Assembly: GCA_016521575.1 (NCBI GenBank)
Contig: JAEKDP010000009.1
Span: 100,931-164,930 of the forward strand
Direction of reading: 5' to 3'
DNA from: Rhodobacteraceae bacterium F11138
GTDB taxonomy: Bacteria > Pseudomonadota > Alphaproteobacteria > Rhodobacterales > Rhodobacteraceae
Length of the DNA stretch: 64,000 bases
In this document: positions 15,825 through 24,554 of the stretch, piece after piece
Layout of the letters: each line of letters opens with the position of its first letter
Numbering within the stretch: the stretch's first letter is position 1
The notes under the pieces: generated by a model
Seen by the model: only the letters and a program-made list of their open reading frames with translations
Databases searched by the model: none
Told to the model about the DNA's origin: nothing
Made by a program: the position numbers and the translations under genes

Positions 15825-17591
15825 ATGTCCTATCAGCCTCCGATCAAAGATATTCTGTTCAACCTGACAGCTTTGTCGCAGTGGCCGGTTGTCTCCGGAT
15901 TGCCTGAATACAGTGAAATCGACTTGTCAGATGCCACCACCGCACTTGAGACACTTGGTCGGTTTTGCACCTCGACACTTCAACCGCTTGGTGCAGACGG
16001 GGATGCTACCGGTGCGCAATTGAAGGATGGTGTGGTCGTGATGCCAGACGGCTATCACGATGCCTATGAAGCGTTTGTAGACATGGGTTGGCAGAGCCTT
16101 GCCCACAGTCCCGACCATGGCGGAATGGGGTTGCCCCGCGCGGTGGGCGCCGCCGCAACCGAGATCCTGAACGCTTCTGACATGAGCTTTGGGCTCTGCC
16201 CGCTTCTGACGGATGGCGCGATCGAGGCGCTGGACATCACCGGATCGGACGCTCAAAAAGCCCGCTACCTGCCCAAGCTGATCACGGGCGAATGGTCCGG
16301 TACGATGAACCTGACCGAACCGCAGGCAGGCAGCGATCTGGGCCGGGTGCGCACCAAGGCAGTGCCGCAGGACGGTGGCAGCTTTCGGCTGAGTGGCACC
16401 AAGATTTTCATCACATATGGCGACCATGAAATGTCGCAAAACATCATCCACCTCGTCCTGGCCCGCACCCCCGGCGCGCCCGACGGCCCCAAGGGCCTGA
16501 GCCTGTTCGTGGTCCCGAAGTTCCTTGTGGATGATGACGGTGGTCTTGGTGCCCGCAACAACGTCAACTGTATCAGCATCGAACACAAGCTTGGCGTGCG
16601 CGCGAGCCCCACCGCCGTTCTGGAATACGACGGGGCAACCGGGTTTCTGGTCGGGCAGGAAAACCGGGGTCTTGATCATATGTTCGTGATGATGACTGCG
16701 GCGCGGTTCGCCGTAGGCGTGCAGGGTGTGGGGCTTGCCGATCGTGCCTATCAACAAGCTCTTGCACAGGCGCAAGAGCGCGTGCAAAGCAGACCGGTGG
16801 ATGGGTCATCAACCGATGCCGTGCCGATCATCCAACACCCCGATGTCCACCGGATGTTGATGCATATGCGCGCATTGGTCGAAGGCGGGAGGGCCTTGGT
16901 GGCGGCCACCGCCGGATGGCTCGACCTTGCCCGTCGCGGCCCCGAAGACATACGCGGCAAGGCTGACGAAATGAGCGAATTTCTTGTGCCTTTGGTCAAG
17001 GGATATTGCACCGAACAGGCCGTAAATGTCGCCTCGCTAGCCGTGCAGGTGCATGGTGGCATGGGATTTATCGAAGAAACAGGTATCGCGCGGCTTTACC
17101 GCGACGCCCGCATCTTGCCAATCTACGAAGGCACGACCGCCATCCAGGCCAACGACCTGCTGGGTCGCAAAGTGTTGCGGAACGGGGGTGATGTGGCGCG
17201 TCGTTTTGCCGAGATGATCGCCGAGACCGAGGATGAACTGCGCCGCGCGGGTGACACCGCAACCGCCGTTGCCGACCGATTGCAAGCTGCCCGCGCCGAG
17301 TTCGACGCCAGCCTTGCATTCTTGCTGGACGCCGCGCCCGACGATCCCAACACTGCCTATGCCGGCAGCGTGCCATTTCTGATGCTGACCGGCGCGTTGG
17401 CTGTCGGGTGGCAGTTGGCCCGCGCGCTTCTGGCAGCTGATGCGGCCCGCGCACAGGGTGTCGATCCGGATTTCATGACACGCAAGATTGCGACCGCTGC
17501 ATTCTATGCCCACCACATCCTGCCCGATTGCGCAGGGCAACGCGCGCGGATCACTGCGGGGGCAGATAGCCTTCTATCCGCCGCTCTCTGA
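15825..17591 (+). CDS. Acyl-CoA dehydrogenase with C-terminal extension, DmdC-like
   Basis: The 588-residue FAD enzyme has the large architecture of DmdC (3-methylmercaptopropionyl-CoA dehydrogenase) and related long acyl-CoA dehydrogenases. It has an N-terminal domain beginning MSYQPPIKDI, the SGTMNLTEPQAGSDLG flavin/substrate segment and the VHGGMGFIEETGIARLYRDARI block. The catalytic Glu is in IYEGTTAIQ. A C-terminal helical extension of about 150 residues follows. It introduces a double bond next to a CoA thioester. The ATG at 15825 is chosen over one at 15738 because family members start close to this motif; the ribosome-binding site is weak. The crotonase 39 bases downstream would hydrate the product. 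Whether the substrate is DMSP-derived is not shown. Confidence 0.85.
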   Translation: MSYQPPIKDILFNLTALSQWPVVSGLPEYSEIDLSDATTALETLGRFCTSTLQPLGADGDATGAQLKDGVVVMPDGYHDAYEAFVDMGWQSLAHSPDHGGMGLPRAVGAAATEILNASDMSFGLCPLLTDGAIEALDITGSDAQKARYLPKLITGEWSGTMNLTEPQAGSDLGRVRTKAVPQDGGSFRLSGTKIFITYGDHEMSQNIIHLVLARTPGAPDGPKGLSLFVVPKFLVDDDGGLGARNNVNCISIEHKLGVRASPTAVLEYDGATGFLVGQENRGLDHMFVMMTAARFAVGVQGVGLADRAYQQALAQAQERVQSRPVDGSSTDAVPIIQHPDVHRMLMHMRALVEGGRALVAATAGWLDLARRGPEDIRGKADEMSEFLVPLVKGYCTEQAVNVASLAVQVHGGMGFIEETGIARLYRDARILPIYEGTTAIQANDLLGRKVLRNGGDVARRFAEMIAETEDELRRAGDTATAVADRLQAARAEFDASLAFLLDAAPDDPNTAYAGSVPFLMLTGALAVGWQLARALLAADAARAQGVDPDFMTRKIATAAFYAHHILPDCAGQRARITAGADSLLSAAL

Positions 17592-17630
17592 CCCCACCCA
17601 AGCAAGTATAACCGCCGAAAGGATCAACCC

Positions 17631-18437
17631 ATGGCTTTGGACAAAAACGACCTCGATTATGAAAACCTGGCCATTCGCGAACATGGCGACGGGGTGGCCA
17701 TTGTCACGCTGAACCGTCCCGAAAAGCGCAACGCGCTGGATGTTGCGACAATCGAGGATCTGGTGACGTTTTTCAGCGCGGCCCGACAGATTGGCGTCAA
17801 GGCGGTGGTGCTTGCGGGCGAAGGCGACCATTTTTGCGCCGGTCTTGATCTGGTCGAACATTGGAAGGCTGACCGCAGCCCCGACGATTTCATGCATGTC
17901 TGCCTGCGTTGGCATGAAGCGTTCAACAAGATGGAATACGGCGGTGTGCCGATCATCGCGGCGCTGCAGGGTGCTGTCGTGGGTGGCGGGCTGGAACTGG
18001 CCAGTGCAGCGCATATCCGAGTGATGGACCAGACGACCTATTTCGCCCTACCCGAAGGCCAGCGCGGCATTTTTACCGGGGGCGGCGCGACGATCCGGGT
18101 ATCGGACATGATCGGCAAGTATCGCATGATTGACATGATCCTGACCGGACGCGTCTACCAGGGGCAAGAAGCGGTTGACCTGGGCCTGGCGCAATACATC
18201 ACCGACGGGTCCAGTTTCGACAAGGCGCTGGAGCTGGCCGAGAAGATTGCCGCCAACCTGCCGCTCACCAACTTTGCCATTTGTTCGGCCATCAGCCACA
18301 TGCAGAACATGTCTGGCATGGATGCCGCTTATGCCGAGGCAGTCGTTGCCGGTGTTGTCAACACCCAACCAGCTGCCCGCGAACGGCTAGAAGCTTTTGC
18401 GAACAAGACAGCCGCCCGCGTCCGTCCCAATCGCTAA
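17631..18437 (+). CDS. Enoyl-CoA hydratase/isomerase (crotonase family)
   Basis: A 268-residue crotonase. The oxyanion-hole segment is [15 protein letters not shown], followed by [11 protein letters not shown] and the second active-site region [16 protein letters not shown]. Both hydratase glutamates (Glu in GGGLELA and in LPEG) appear present, so hydration rather than only isomerisation is likely. AAAGGATCAACCC before the ATG gives a good ribosome-binding site. It lies directly after the DmdC-like dehydrogenase, so the two catalyse successive steps on one acyl-CoA. DmdD (methylthioacryloyl-CoA hydratase) is one crotonase known downstream of DmdC. I cannot tell this protein from other crotonases by eye. 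Confidence 0.9.
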   Translation: MALDKNDLDYENLAIREHGDGVAIVTLNRPEKRNALDVATIEDLVTFFSAARQIGVKAVVLAGEGDHFCAGLDLVEHWKADRSPDDFMHVCLRWHEAFNKMEYGGVPIIAALQGAVVGGGLELASAAHIRVMDQTTYFALPEGQRGIFTGGGATIRVSDMIGKYRMIDMILTGRVYQGQEAVDLGLAQYITDGSSFDKALELAEKIAANLPLTNFAICSAISHMQNMSGMDAAYAEAVVAGVVNTQPAARERLEAFANKTAARVRPNR

Positions 18438-18848
18438 AGTTTCAGCACGAAAAAGGGCAGAAAAGCGGCTTTGTTGCACAAACCCCGCGGGGGATTCATC
18501 TTGTGAATCCAGGGTGACAGCAGGGGGCATGAGCAGTCGTGGCCCCAGCTATCATGCTGGATATGCGGCGTGAATCCTCTCAACTCGTTTGCGCAACAAA
18601 GCTGTATTGAACCAGAAGGGTATGAAGGGCGCGCACTTGGCTATATGTGCTCGAACAGCGGGCGAGTATCGGTGCAACGCTACTGCGGGCACCACATGCT
18701 ATTGATGTGAATTATGCCAGACCTGTCGAAGAAAACTCTGGCCAGCTTGCGGATATCGCGTTCGCGTTGTGTTGGGCACGAAGCCAGGAGATACGGCCAT
18801 ATGTCAGCCAGCGTGTTTCAGGGTTTCAGGCTCCGCCTTCAGCAAAGC
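18438..18848. other. Intergenic region with IS relic and decayed sequence
   Basis: This 411-base gap between the crotonase and the convergent GntR gene holds a short IS-like element (18465-18603). The rest (18604-18848) has a 69-codon plus frame at 18647 without ribosome-binding site or recognisable domain. It is probably decayed DNA. No gene is supported. Confidence 0.5.
18465..18603. mobile_element. MITE-like remnant of an IS5-type insertion sequence
   Basis: The left end reads GGCTTTGTTGCACAAA and the right end TTTGCGCAACAAAGC, an imperfect terminal inverted repeat. GGCTTTGTTGC ends are known from IS5-family elements common in Rhodobacteraceae. Between them are only about 110 bases, with an internal palindrome (GGATTCA...TGAATCC) and no transposase. 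This is an internal deletion relic or a MITE mobilisable in trans. Exact boundaries may be off by a few bases. Confidence 0.6.
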
Positions 18849-19508
18849 TTACATAGCCCGTACTTGTAGCTTGCAGCCATCGGCGATGTGTTCATGCATT
18901 GCGCTTTGTGCCGTTTTGAAATCAGCGGATTTCAATTTGTCGCAGAGCAGCAAATGCCCATGAAGCGATATCTGGAGTTCAGGTTCTCGCAAGGTCTGAA
19001 ACACCTGAATCGAGATCGATTTGTTCCAAATACTGTCGAAACCTTCGAGAAGGAAGGTGTTGTCTGTCGCTTCGACAAAACTGCGATGTATTTTCCGGTT
19101 TGCTTCGTAGTAGGCGGCGTTGTCTTTCGGGGCACTTTCTTCCAGTGCGCCAATGACGTCGCGGAGTGCGCTGATTTTTTCGATGTCGTTTTCCTGTGCG
19201 AGCAGACCGGCGGCGAAACCTTCGATTGCCTGTCTCATCTGATAAATTTCTCGCACTTCCTTCTCGGTCACAGTGCGAAGTTCGAATCCGCCATTGGCTG
19301 ACGACTTGAGAAGGCCCTCATGTTCGAGACGCAGCAAAGCCTCGCGCACGGGGGTTCGACTGACCGCAAGCATATCTGCAAGTTTCACCTGGTGCAGGTG
19401 GTCCTCCGGCCCGATCTGGCCGGTTTGCAGCGCATTGATGATCTGATCGTACACAAAATCAGCCAGACGCGGTCGAATCGCAGTTACCTTCTGTAAGCCC
19501 TTCATCAT
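18849..19508 (-). CDS. GntR-family transcriptional regulator (FCD/FadR subgroup)
   Basis: A 219-residue repressor-type protein. The N-terminal winged helix contains HQVKLADMLAVSRTPVREALLRLEHEGLLK, the classic GntR motif. The C-terminal all-helical FCD domain includes EIYQMRQAIEGFAAGLLA and conserved His residues that bind metal/carboxylate effectors. It is the last gene of the minus-strand operon 22134-18849 and overlaps the glutamine amidotransferase stop by four bases. The tandem palindromes at 22168-22193, in the divergent promoter of that operon and the P450 operon, are its probable operator. That link is inference. Confidence 0.92.
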   Translation of the reverse strand: MMKGLQKVTAIRPRLADFVYDQIINALQTGQIGPEDHLHQVKLADMLAVSRTPVREALLRLEHEGLLKSSANGGFELRTVTEKEVREIYQMRQAIEGFAAGLLAQENDIEKISALRDVIGALEESAPKDNAAYYEANRKIHRSFVEATDNTFLLEGFDSIWNKSISIQVFQTLREPELQISLHGHLLLCDKLKSADFKTAQSAMHEHIADGCKLQVRAM

Positions 19509-20224
19509 CCTGCACCCTGGTTCAGTGTCTCCCCGGGCATATCAAGGCTGCGCGTCTTAAAGAAGCGTTTTATCTGCTCAACCACGTTTGGTGAGGGGGT
19601 TTCGTGCAAAAGCGCCCGCTGTGCATCGTTGCGTACATGCTCAGGCACGATATTGCTGCGAGCCTTCAGAAGATCTGCGAGAAAGGCGTTGTCCAGCTCG
19701 GGATGAGCCTGCACCGAATATGCCTGTCGACCATAGAGCAACGCGGCGTTGGCGCAGAAATCCGAACGGCCGACGACCTTGGCCGACTGGGGAACAACTG
19801 TGACCTGGTCCTGGTGCCAGGCATTGATCACGACGGGCTCATCCGTTCCGTCGAATACGTATCTATGAGGGCCGACCCCCCATCCGTTGCCCGATTTTTC
19901 CACCGTTCCGCCCAGGGCCTTGGCGATCACCTGATGGCCAAAGCAAATGCCGACGATCGGCCTGTCACCGTCATAAGCTTCGCGCAGAAATTGTTCGAGC
20001 TTCCTGATCCAGTCGTGATCCTCATAGGCCGAAAACGCCGACCCGGTGACCAACCAGGCATCACATGCGTTCACGGAGCCGGGGAACACGCCGTCCAGCA
20101 CGCGATAGCAGTTGAAGGTGAAGTCATCGTCGGCCAAGAGCTGCTCGAACAGCACGTCAAAGTCGCCGTGTTTTTCCCTGAGCTGGGGCAGGGCGGTACC
20201 CGCCTGCAAAATCCCGATTTTCAT
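19505..20224 (-). CDS. Class I (type 1) glutamine amidotransferase-like protein
   Basis: The 239-residue cytoplasmic protein has the Cys-His-Glu triad of class I amidotransferases: Cys94 in GICFGHQ and the His/Glu in VQAHPELD. No synthetase domain is attached, so it acts as a stand-alone hydrolase or with a partner. Free-standing relatives hydrolyse gamma-glutamyl amides, as PuuD does in putrescine breakdown, though this protein is not an obvious PuuD. A gamma-glutamyl hydrolase role would fit the glutamine synthetase-like ligase at 38674 and the aminotransferase and dehydrogenase nearby. The ATG at 20224 is chosen because MKIGILQAG is the usual opening strand. Confidence 0.82.
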   Translation of the reverse strand: MKIGILQAGTALPQLREKHGDFDVLFEQLLADDDFTFNCYRVLDGVFPGSVNACDAWLVTGSAFSAYEDHDWIRKLEQFLREAYDGDRPIVGICFGHQVIAKALGGTVEKSGNGWGVGPHRYVFDGTDEPVVINAWHQDQVTVVPQSAKVVGRSDFCANAALLYGRQAYSVQAHPELDNAFLADLLKARSNIVPEHVRNDAQRALLHETPSPNVVEQIKRFFKTRSLDMPGETLNQGAG

Positions 20225-20228
20225 GAAT

Positions 20229-21323
20229 TTACTCCGATTTGAAGTCGATGATGGTTCGAATGCCTTCTCCGCGGTCCATTGCTGCAAAACCGTCGTTTAT
20301 CCGCTCGATTGGCAATCGCGCAGTCAGCATGTCGTCAAGATTGAGCCGACCGTCCATGTACAAGCGTGCAAGACGTGGCATGTCGGTCCGGAACTGATTT
20401 GACCCCATATCGCAGCCCATGACCTTGCGTTCGGCGATGAAGTGACCGAACGGCAGCGCGACCTCCTGTTGCAGCCCCATCAGGCCGATCATGATGGTCG
20501 TTCCGGCCTTGCGGGTCGACAGGAAACACTGCTTGACCAGTGCCGGGTTGCCAACGGCGTCGAAGGCGAAATTCACGCCCTTGCCATTCGTCGCTGCGAG
20601 AATTTCATCGACCGCATCGACAGAGCCGGGGTTGATTGTATGTGTTGCGCCAAAAGCCTGCGCCGTGGCGAGCCGGTCGTCGTTCAAATCAACGGCAACA
20701 ATGACCGTGGCCCCGGCAATCCGGGCGGCCTGAACGGTGGACAGACCAACGGCACCACACCCGAACACCGCCACGGTTTCACCTGCGCGAAGCTGTGCGG
20801 TGCGGGTGACGGCCCCCCATCCGGTCATGACACCACAACCAATCAAAGCCGCGCGATCCAACGGCATCGCGCTGTCGACTTTCGTGAGGGCGTGTTCGTG
20901 AACCAGGATTTCTTCGGCAAAGCCTGAGAGGTTCATGAATTGTGTCACGGGTTTGCCCGCCCGGGACAGGCGGGGCGTGTCGTTTTCACCGCGGTGCAAG
21001 ACGTCGCTGCCTTCGCAGATCGACGGTCTGCCGGAAAGACACATTTCACAGCATCCGCAAAAGGCCGACAGGCATCCGATTACGTGATCGCCCGGTTTCA
21101 GATAGCTGACGCCGGCCCCGACGGCGCGCACCACGCCAGCGGTTTCATGACCCAGCACGGCAGGTGTTTCAAGCGGGAGATGCCCGCGCATGAAGTGCAG
21201 ATCAGTGTGGCAAAGCCCTGTCGCCGCGACTTCGACGCGGACCTCGTTATGACCGGGATTGCCGAGCGTGACGTCTTCTATGGCAAGATCGGCGCCAAAC
21301 TCGTGCAGGATTGCTGCTTTCAT
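20229..21323 (-). CDS. Zinc-dependent alcohol dehydrogenase
   Basis: A 364-residue medium-chain dehydrogenase. Catalytic zinc ligands are Cys38 in TGLCHTD and His59/Glu60 in GHETAG. The structural zinc site is CGCCEMCLSGRPSIC. The NAD(P)-binding fold has the motif GCGAVGLS. It oxidises an alcohol to an aldehyde, or the reverse. The sequence resembles the class III/aryl-alcohol branch of the family. It lies between the alpha/beta hydrolase and glutamine amidotransferase genes in an operon divergent from the P450 genes. An ester would be cleaved by the hydrolase and the alcohol oxidised here, a plausible order. Confidence 0.9.
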   Translation of the reverse strand: MKAAILHEFGADLAIEDVTLGNPGHNEVRVEVAATGLCHTDLHFMRGHLPLETPAVLGHETAGVVRAVGAGVSYLKPGDHVIGCLSAFCGCCEMCLSGRPSICEGSDVLHRGENDTPRLSRAGKPVTQFMNLSGFAEEILVHEHALTKVDSAMPLDRAALIGCGVMTGWGAVTRTAQLRAGETVAVFGCGAVGLSTVQAARIAGATVIVAVDLNDDRLATAQAFGATHTINPGSVDAVDEILAATNGKGVNFAFDAVGNPALVKQCFLSTRKAGTTIMIGLMGLQQEVALPFGHFIAERKVMGCDMGSNQFRTDMPRLARLYMDGRLNLDDMLTARLPIERINDGFAAMDRGEGIRTIIDFKSE

Positions 21324-21339
21324 CGGAAACTCCTTGGGT

Positions 21340-22134
21340 TTACAGACCGTGTTCCAGAAAGAAAGCCAGCCGCGCGGTCACTGGATCCGGGTTCTCCAGG
21401 TTCACGATATGGCCGGCTTGGGGGACGATCGTCACGCTGGCCGCACCGATGCGCGCGGCAATTTCATAAGCGTAGGACGGAGGCGTTTCGCCGTCCTGGG
21501 CGCCCGCCAGTGTCAGGACCGGGCAGGTGATCCTGCACAGTTGCTCCAGCGCGTCGTGCCCGGCGATCAGCCGCGTCGCCAGTGCCAGGCCGTTGGCCCG
21601 GCTGCGTGACATGGATTGGATCGCCGCCATTTTCACCTTTTCGGGGCAATCGGGGCCGACGATGGCGCGAATCATGCTTTCAGAAAAGTCGGCAGGGCTG
21701 GTTCCGCCGGCCAGATCGGCGAGTATTGGATCGGCAAATTCAGCGGGTTTTGAAGCGCCGCCAAAACCGAACTTGGGTGAGCTGTCCAATATGGCAATGC
21801 TCTTGGCGACCTCGGGATATCTGGCTGCAAAATGCTGCAGAATCATCCCGCCGACAGACAGGCCGACAAAATGGGCCGAGGACAGGTTCAGCGTTCTGGT
21901 CACGAACGCATATAGCGTGTCCACGGTCCATGGCATGTCGGCACCATCCGGTGCATCGGCTGATTCTCCGAAGCCGGGCATATCCCAGGCAATACACCGG
22001 AAATAAGGGGCCAAACTGTCCATTTGCGGCGCCCAGGCCGTCGATGAACCCGCCATGGCATGCAAAAATATCAGCGGCTTCCCGCTTTCGTGACCAGCTT
22101 CTTTCCACGCAATATCAAACGGTTCGCCATGCAT
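21340..22134 (-). CDS. Alpha/beta hydrolase
   Basis: A 264-residue hydrolase of the alpha/beta fold. The oxyanion strand is LIFLHAMAGSS, the nucleophile elbow is GLSVGG, and the catalytic His is in QAGHIVNLENP. This pattern is shared by 3-oxoadipate enol-lactonases and many carboxylesterases; I cannot choose between them. The ATG at 22134 follows GGAG at about 12 bases. An upstream ATG at 22176 has no ribosome-binding site and would place the palindromic operator inside the gene. It is first in the minus-strand operon 22134-18849. Confidence 0.83.
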   Translation of the reverse strand: MHGEPFDIAWKEAGHESGKPLIFLHAMAGSSTAWAPQMDSLAPYFRCIAWDMPGFGESADAPDGADMPWTVDTLYAFVTRTLNLSSAHFVGLSVGGMILQHFAARYPEVAKSIAILDSSPKFGFGGASKPAEFADPILADLAGGTSPADFSESMIRAIVGPDCPEKVKMAAIQSMSRSRANGLALATRLIAGHDALEQLCRITCPVLTLAGAQDGETPPSYAYEIAARIGAASVTIVPQAGHIVNLENPDPVTARLAFFLEHGL

Positions 22135-22167
22135 GATCGGGGAGTTCTCCAAAGTTTTTCTTGAATG

Positions 22168-22193
22168 TGTATTCATGAATACAGTATGCATAC
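22168..22193. promoter_or_regulatory. Tandem perfect palindromes, candidate GntR operator
   Basis: TGTATTCATGAATACA (22168-22183) is a perfect 16-base palindrome. The adjoining GTATGCATAC (22184-22193) is a second perfect palindrome. They lie in the 105-base gap between the hydrolase operon and the divergent P450 operon. FCD-type GntR regulators often bind short palindromes with GTAT/ATAC-like arms, and such a regulator is encoded in the left operon. Two adjacent sites suggest cooperative binding of two dimers controlling both directions. Confidence 0.6.
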
Positions 22194-22239
22194 ATTCATG
22201 ACAACTGCCGAGTGACGCGGTGCGAAAAGGGAGATTTCG

Positions 22240-23502
22240 ATGAAGCAGCAACTGGATGCCGATCTTTCAGACCCCGGATTGTTCGATAGAGGTATCCCGC
22301 AGCAGCTTTTTAAGGAGCTGCGTGCGATGGATGGGCTGGCGTGGAACCCGCTCCCCGATGAAGGAGAGGATGCAGGCTTCTGGTCGGTCGGGCGTTTTGA
22401 CGACGTCGCCGCTGTCAGCCGCGATCCTGAAACCTACTCGTCGGCCATGGGTCATATCCAGATGTACAACATCGATGACGACGCGCTGTCCGCCCGGGCC
22501 TCCATGATCGACATGGATCCGCCCGATCACACGAGACTGCGGCGCCTTGTGAACCCGGGCTTCATTCCCAAGGTTCTGCGCACCTATACCGAAGTTGTGC
22601 GCGAACGCGCGGGCAGACTTCTGGATGATATGCTGGCCGATGGCGGCGGCGATTGGGTCGATAGAATATCCAAGCCGATTCCCATCGGGATCATATGCGA
22701 CATGCTGGGCGTGCCCGAAAAAGACCGGGACCTGATGATCGAAATGACGGACTATCTGGTTGCCGGAACCTCGGCGGAGCCGCTTGATCCGACGGCCTAT
22801 GGGAACACGACGCCGCTTCGGCTTCTGCCTTTCAACAGCCCCGCCGCCCATGGCCTGCGCGAGTATGCGCGCCGCCTTGGCGATGAACGCCGCGCGAATC
22901 CCAAGGACGATCTCGTCAGCCAGCTCGTTTCAATGGAGATCAACGGCGAGCGGCTGACCGATGAGGAATTCACCAATTTCTTTCGGCTGTTGATCTTTGC
23001 GGGCAATGAAACCACGCGCACGGCCATGTCGCATCTGGCGATACATATGGCTGACCATCCCGGGCAGTTCGAAAAGATCAAAACGGACGCTGCCCTGCTT
23101 GATACCGCTGTGGAAGAGGTGGTGCGCTATTCGTCGCCGATCCTGTACTTCCGTCGAACGGCCACCAGGGAAACAGAGCTGGGAGGCACAAAAATTGCTC
23201 GGGGGGACCGCGTTGTCATGTGGTACGCCAGCGCCAACTTCGACGAGACGCGTTTCGAAGATGCCCAGACCTTCGACATCACGCGACCGCGAATGCCAGC
23301 TCATGCCGGCTATGGCGGCGGCGGTGTTCACACCTGCCTTGGCGCGGGGCTTGCCCGCATCGAGCTCAAGGTTTTGATCGAGGAAATCCTGGCACGCAAT
23401 ATCAGGATCGAGATCGACAGCGAGCCAGAGTACGTCAGCACGAATTTCGTGAACGGTGTCGAAGTTCTGAACGTCAAGCTGACGGGCGATGCAAAATCAT
23501 GA
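22240..23502 (+). CDS. Cytochrome P450
   Basis: A soluble bacterial P450 of 420 residues with no membrane anchor. The I-helix oxygen-activation motif is AGNETTR (254-260). The ExxR motif is EEVVR (292-296) and the heme-ligand loop is GYGGGGVHTCLGAG with Cys366. It hydroxylates or dealkylates an organic substrate using electrons from the reductase encoded immediately downstream, whose start overlaps its stop by four bases. AAGGGAGA precedes the ATG. The next genes are a CoA-transferase and an acyl-CoA dehydrogenase-like enzyme, so the product is probably turned into a carboxylic acid and activated to CoA. Confidence 0.95.
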   Translation: MKQQLDADLSDPGLFDRGIPQQLFKELRAMDGLAWNPLPDEGEDAGFWSVGRFDDVAAVSRDPETYSSAMGHIQMYNIDDDALSARASMIDMDPPDHTRLRRLVNPGFIPKVLRTYTEVVRERAGRLLDDMLADGGGDWVDRISKPIPIGIICDMLGVPEKDRDLMIEMTDYLVAGTSAEPLDPTAYGNTTPLRLLPFNSPAAHGLREYARRLGDERRANPKDDLVSQLVSMEINGERLTDEEFTNFFRLLIFAGNETTRTAMSHLAIHMADHPGQFEKIKTDAALLDTAVEEVVRYSSPILYFRRTATRETELGGTKIARGDRVVMWYASANFDETRFEDAQTFDITRPRMPAHAGYGGGGVHTCLGAGLARIELKVLIEEILARNIRIEIDSEPEYVSTNFVNGVEVLNVKLTGDAKS

Positions 23503-24554
23503 CCGAGAAGTTCATGAATTTTACTGTCAGTGATGTGATCGTCGAATCCGAAATCATCACATCATTCCTGCTTACGCCCGAGGCGCCGCTGAAACGTGAT
23601 TTCGTACCGGGGGAATACCTGCTCTTTGAATCTTCTTCTGATGAGGGTGATCCAATTCGCCGCGAGTACTCTATATCCGGGGTCCGCGATGGCGATATCC
23701 GCATAACGATCAAACGTGAGGTCGCGCCTGAACAAGACTTGCCTCATGGCGTGATGTCCACGCGGTTTCATGATGTTGTCAAGAAAGGCGACATTGTCCG
23801 GGCCGCAGGCCCCATGGGGGCATTCAAGCTTGACCGTACCTCTGACAGGCCCGTTGTTCTGTTGAGCGGGGGCGTCGGGCTGACGCCGGTGGTCGCGATG
23901 GCGCATGATTTGGCGGGCACGTCGCGCCAAACGATATTCATCCATGCCTGCGAAAACGGCCGGGTGCATGCCCTGGGCGCAGAGATGCGTCAGCTGGCGC
24001 GTGAACATGAAAACATCGTCAACCATTTCCTGTATCGGGCACCGACCGCCGAGGACGTAAAAGGGCGCGATTACAATACCGAGGGTATGATTTCGCGCAA
24101 GCTGATCGAAGACCTGACACCTGGATGCGATTGCGACTTTTATTTGTGCGGTCCCGGACCGTTCATGACAGCAATGTATGACATGCTGCACGACATGGGC
24201 GTTGCGACAGACAGGATCGCCTATGAATTTTTCGGGCCGGCCACGGTGCTGCGGCCCAAGACCGCCGAGCCGAATAAAGCGCCCACACCGGCAGAGGGCG
24301 GACCCACGGTCGCATTCAAGCAATCGGGGGTCCAGGTCGCATGGGATCCGGCAGAACAGAATCTTCTCGAATTCGCTGAAGAGCACGGAATTATGGTCGA
24401 TTTCAGCTGCCGCGCAGGCAGCTGTGACACCTGCAAGACCCGGGTTCTCAAAGGTGATGTCAGTTATCCGATCGAACCTTTCGAGCGCCCCGGACCAGGC
24501 TATGCTTTGCTGTGTTGCTGTGTGCCGGATGGCGACTTGGAGTTGGACATATGA
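23499..24554 (+). CDS. Flavin/[2Fe-2S] NAD(P)H oxidoreductase, P450 redox partner
   Basis: The 351-residue protein combines, in order, a flavin-binding domain (RREYSIS, 54-60), an NAD-binding domain (GGVGLTP 124-130, CGPGPF 217-222) and a C-terminal plant-type ferredoxin. The [2Fe-2S] ligands are Cys304, Cys309, Cys312 and one of the cysteines at 339-341 (LLCCC). This one-chain layout passes electrons from NAD(P)H to the P450 through flavin and iron-sulfur cluster, so no separate ferredoxin is needed. It overlaps both neighbours by four bases, which supports a dedicated electron supply for the P450. Confidence 0.92.
   Translation: MTEKFMNFTVSDVIVESEIITSFLLTPEAPLKRDFVPGEYLLFESSSDEGDPIRREYSISGVRDGDIRITIKREVAPEQDLPHGVMSTRFHDVVKKGDIVRAAGPMGAFKLDRTSDRPVVLLSGGVGLTPVVAMAHDLAGTSRQTIFIHACENGRVHALGAEMRQLAREHENIVNHFLYRAPTAEDVKGRDYNTEGMISRKLIEDLTPGCDCDFYLCGPGPFMTAMYDMLHDMGVATDRIAYEFFGPATVLRPKTAEPNKAPTPAEGGPTVAFKQSGVQVAWDPAEQNLLEFAEEHGIMVDFSCRAGSCDTCKTRVLKGDVSYPIEPFERPGPGYALLCCCVPDGDLELDI

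Noticed and set aside
18647..18856. Plus frame of 69 codons after the IS-like relic
   Set aside because: No start signal or domain, and it runs into the 3' end of the GntR gene on the other strand.
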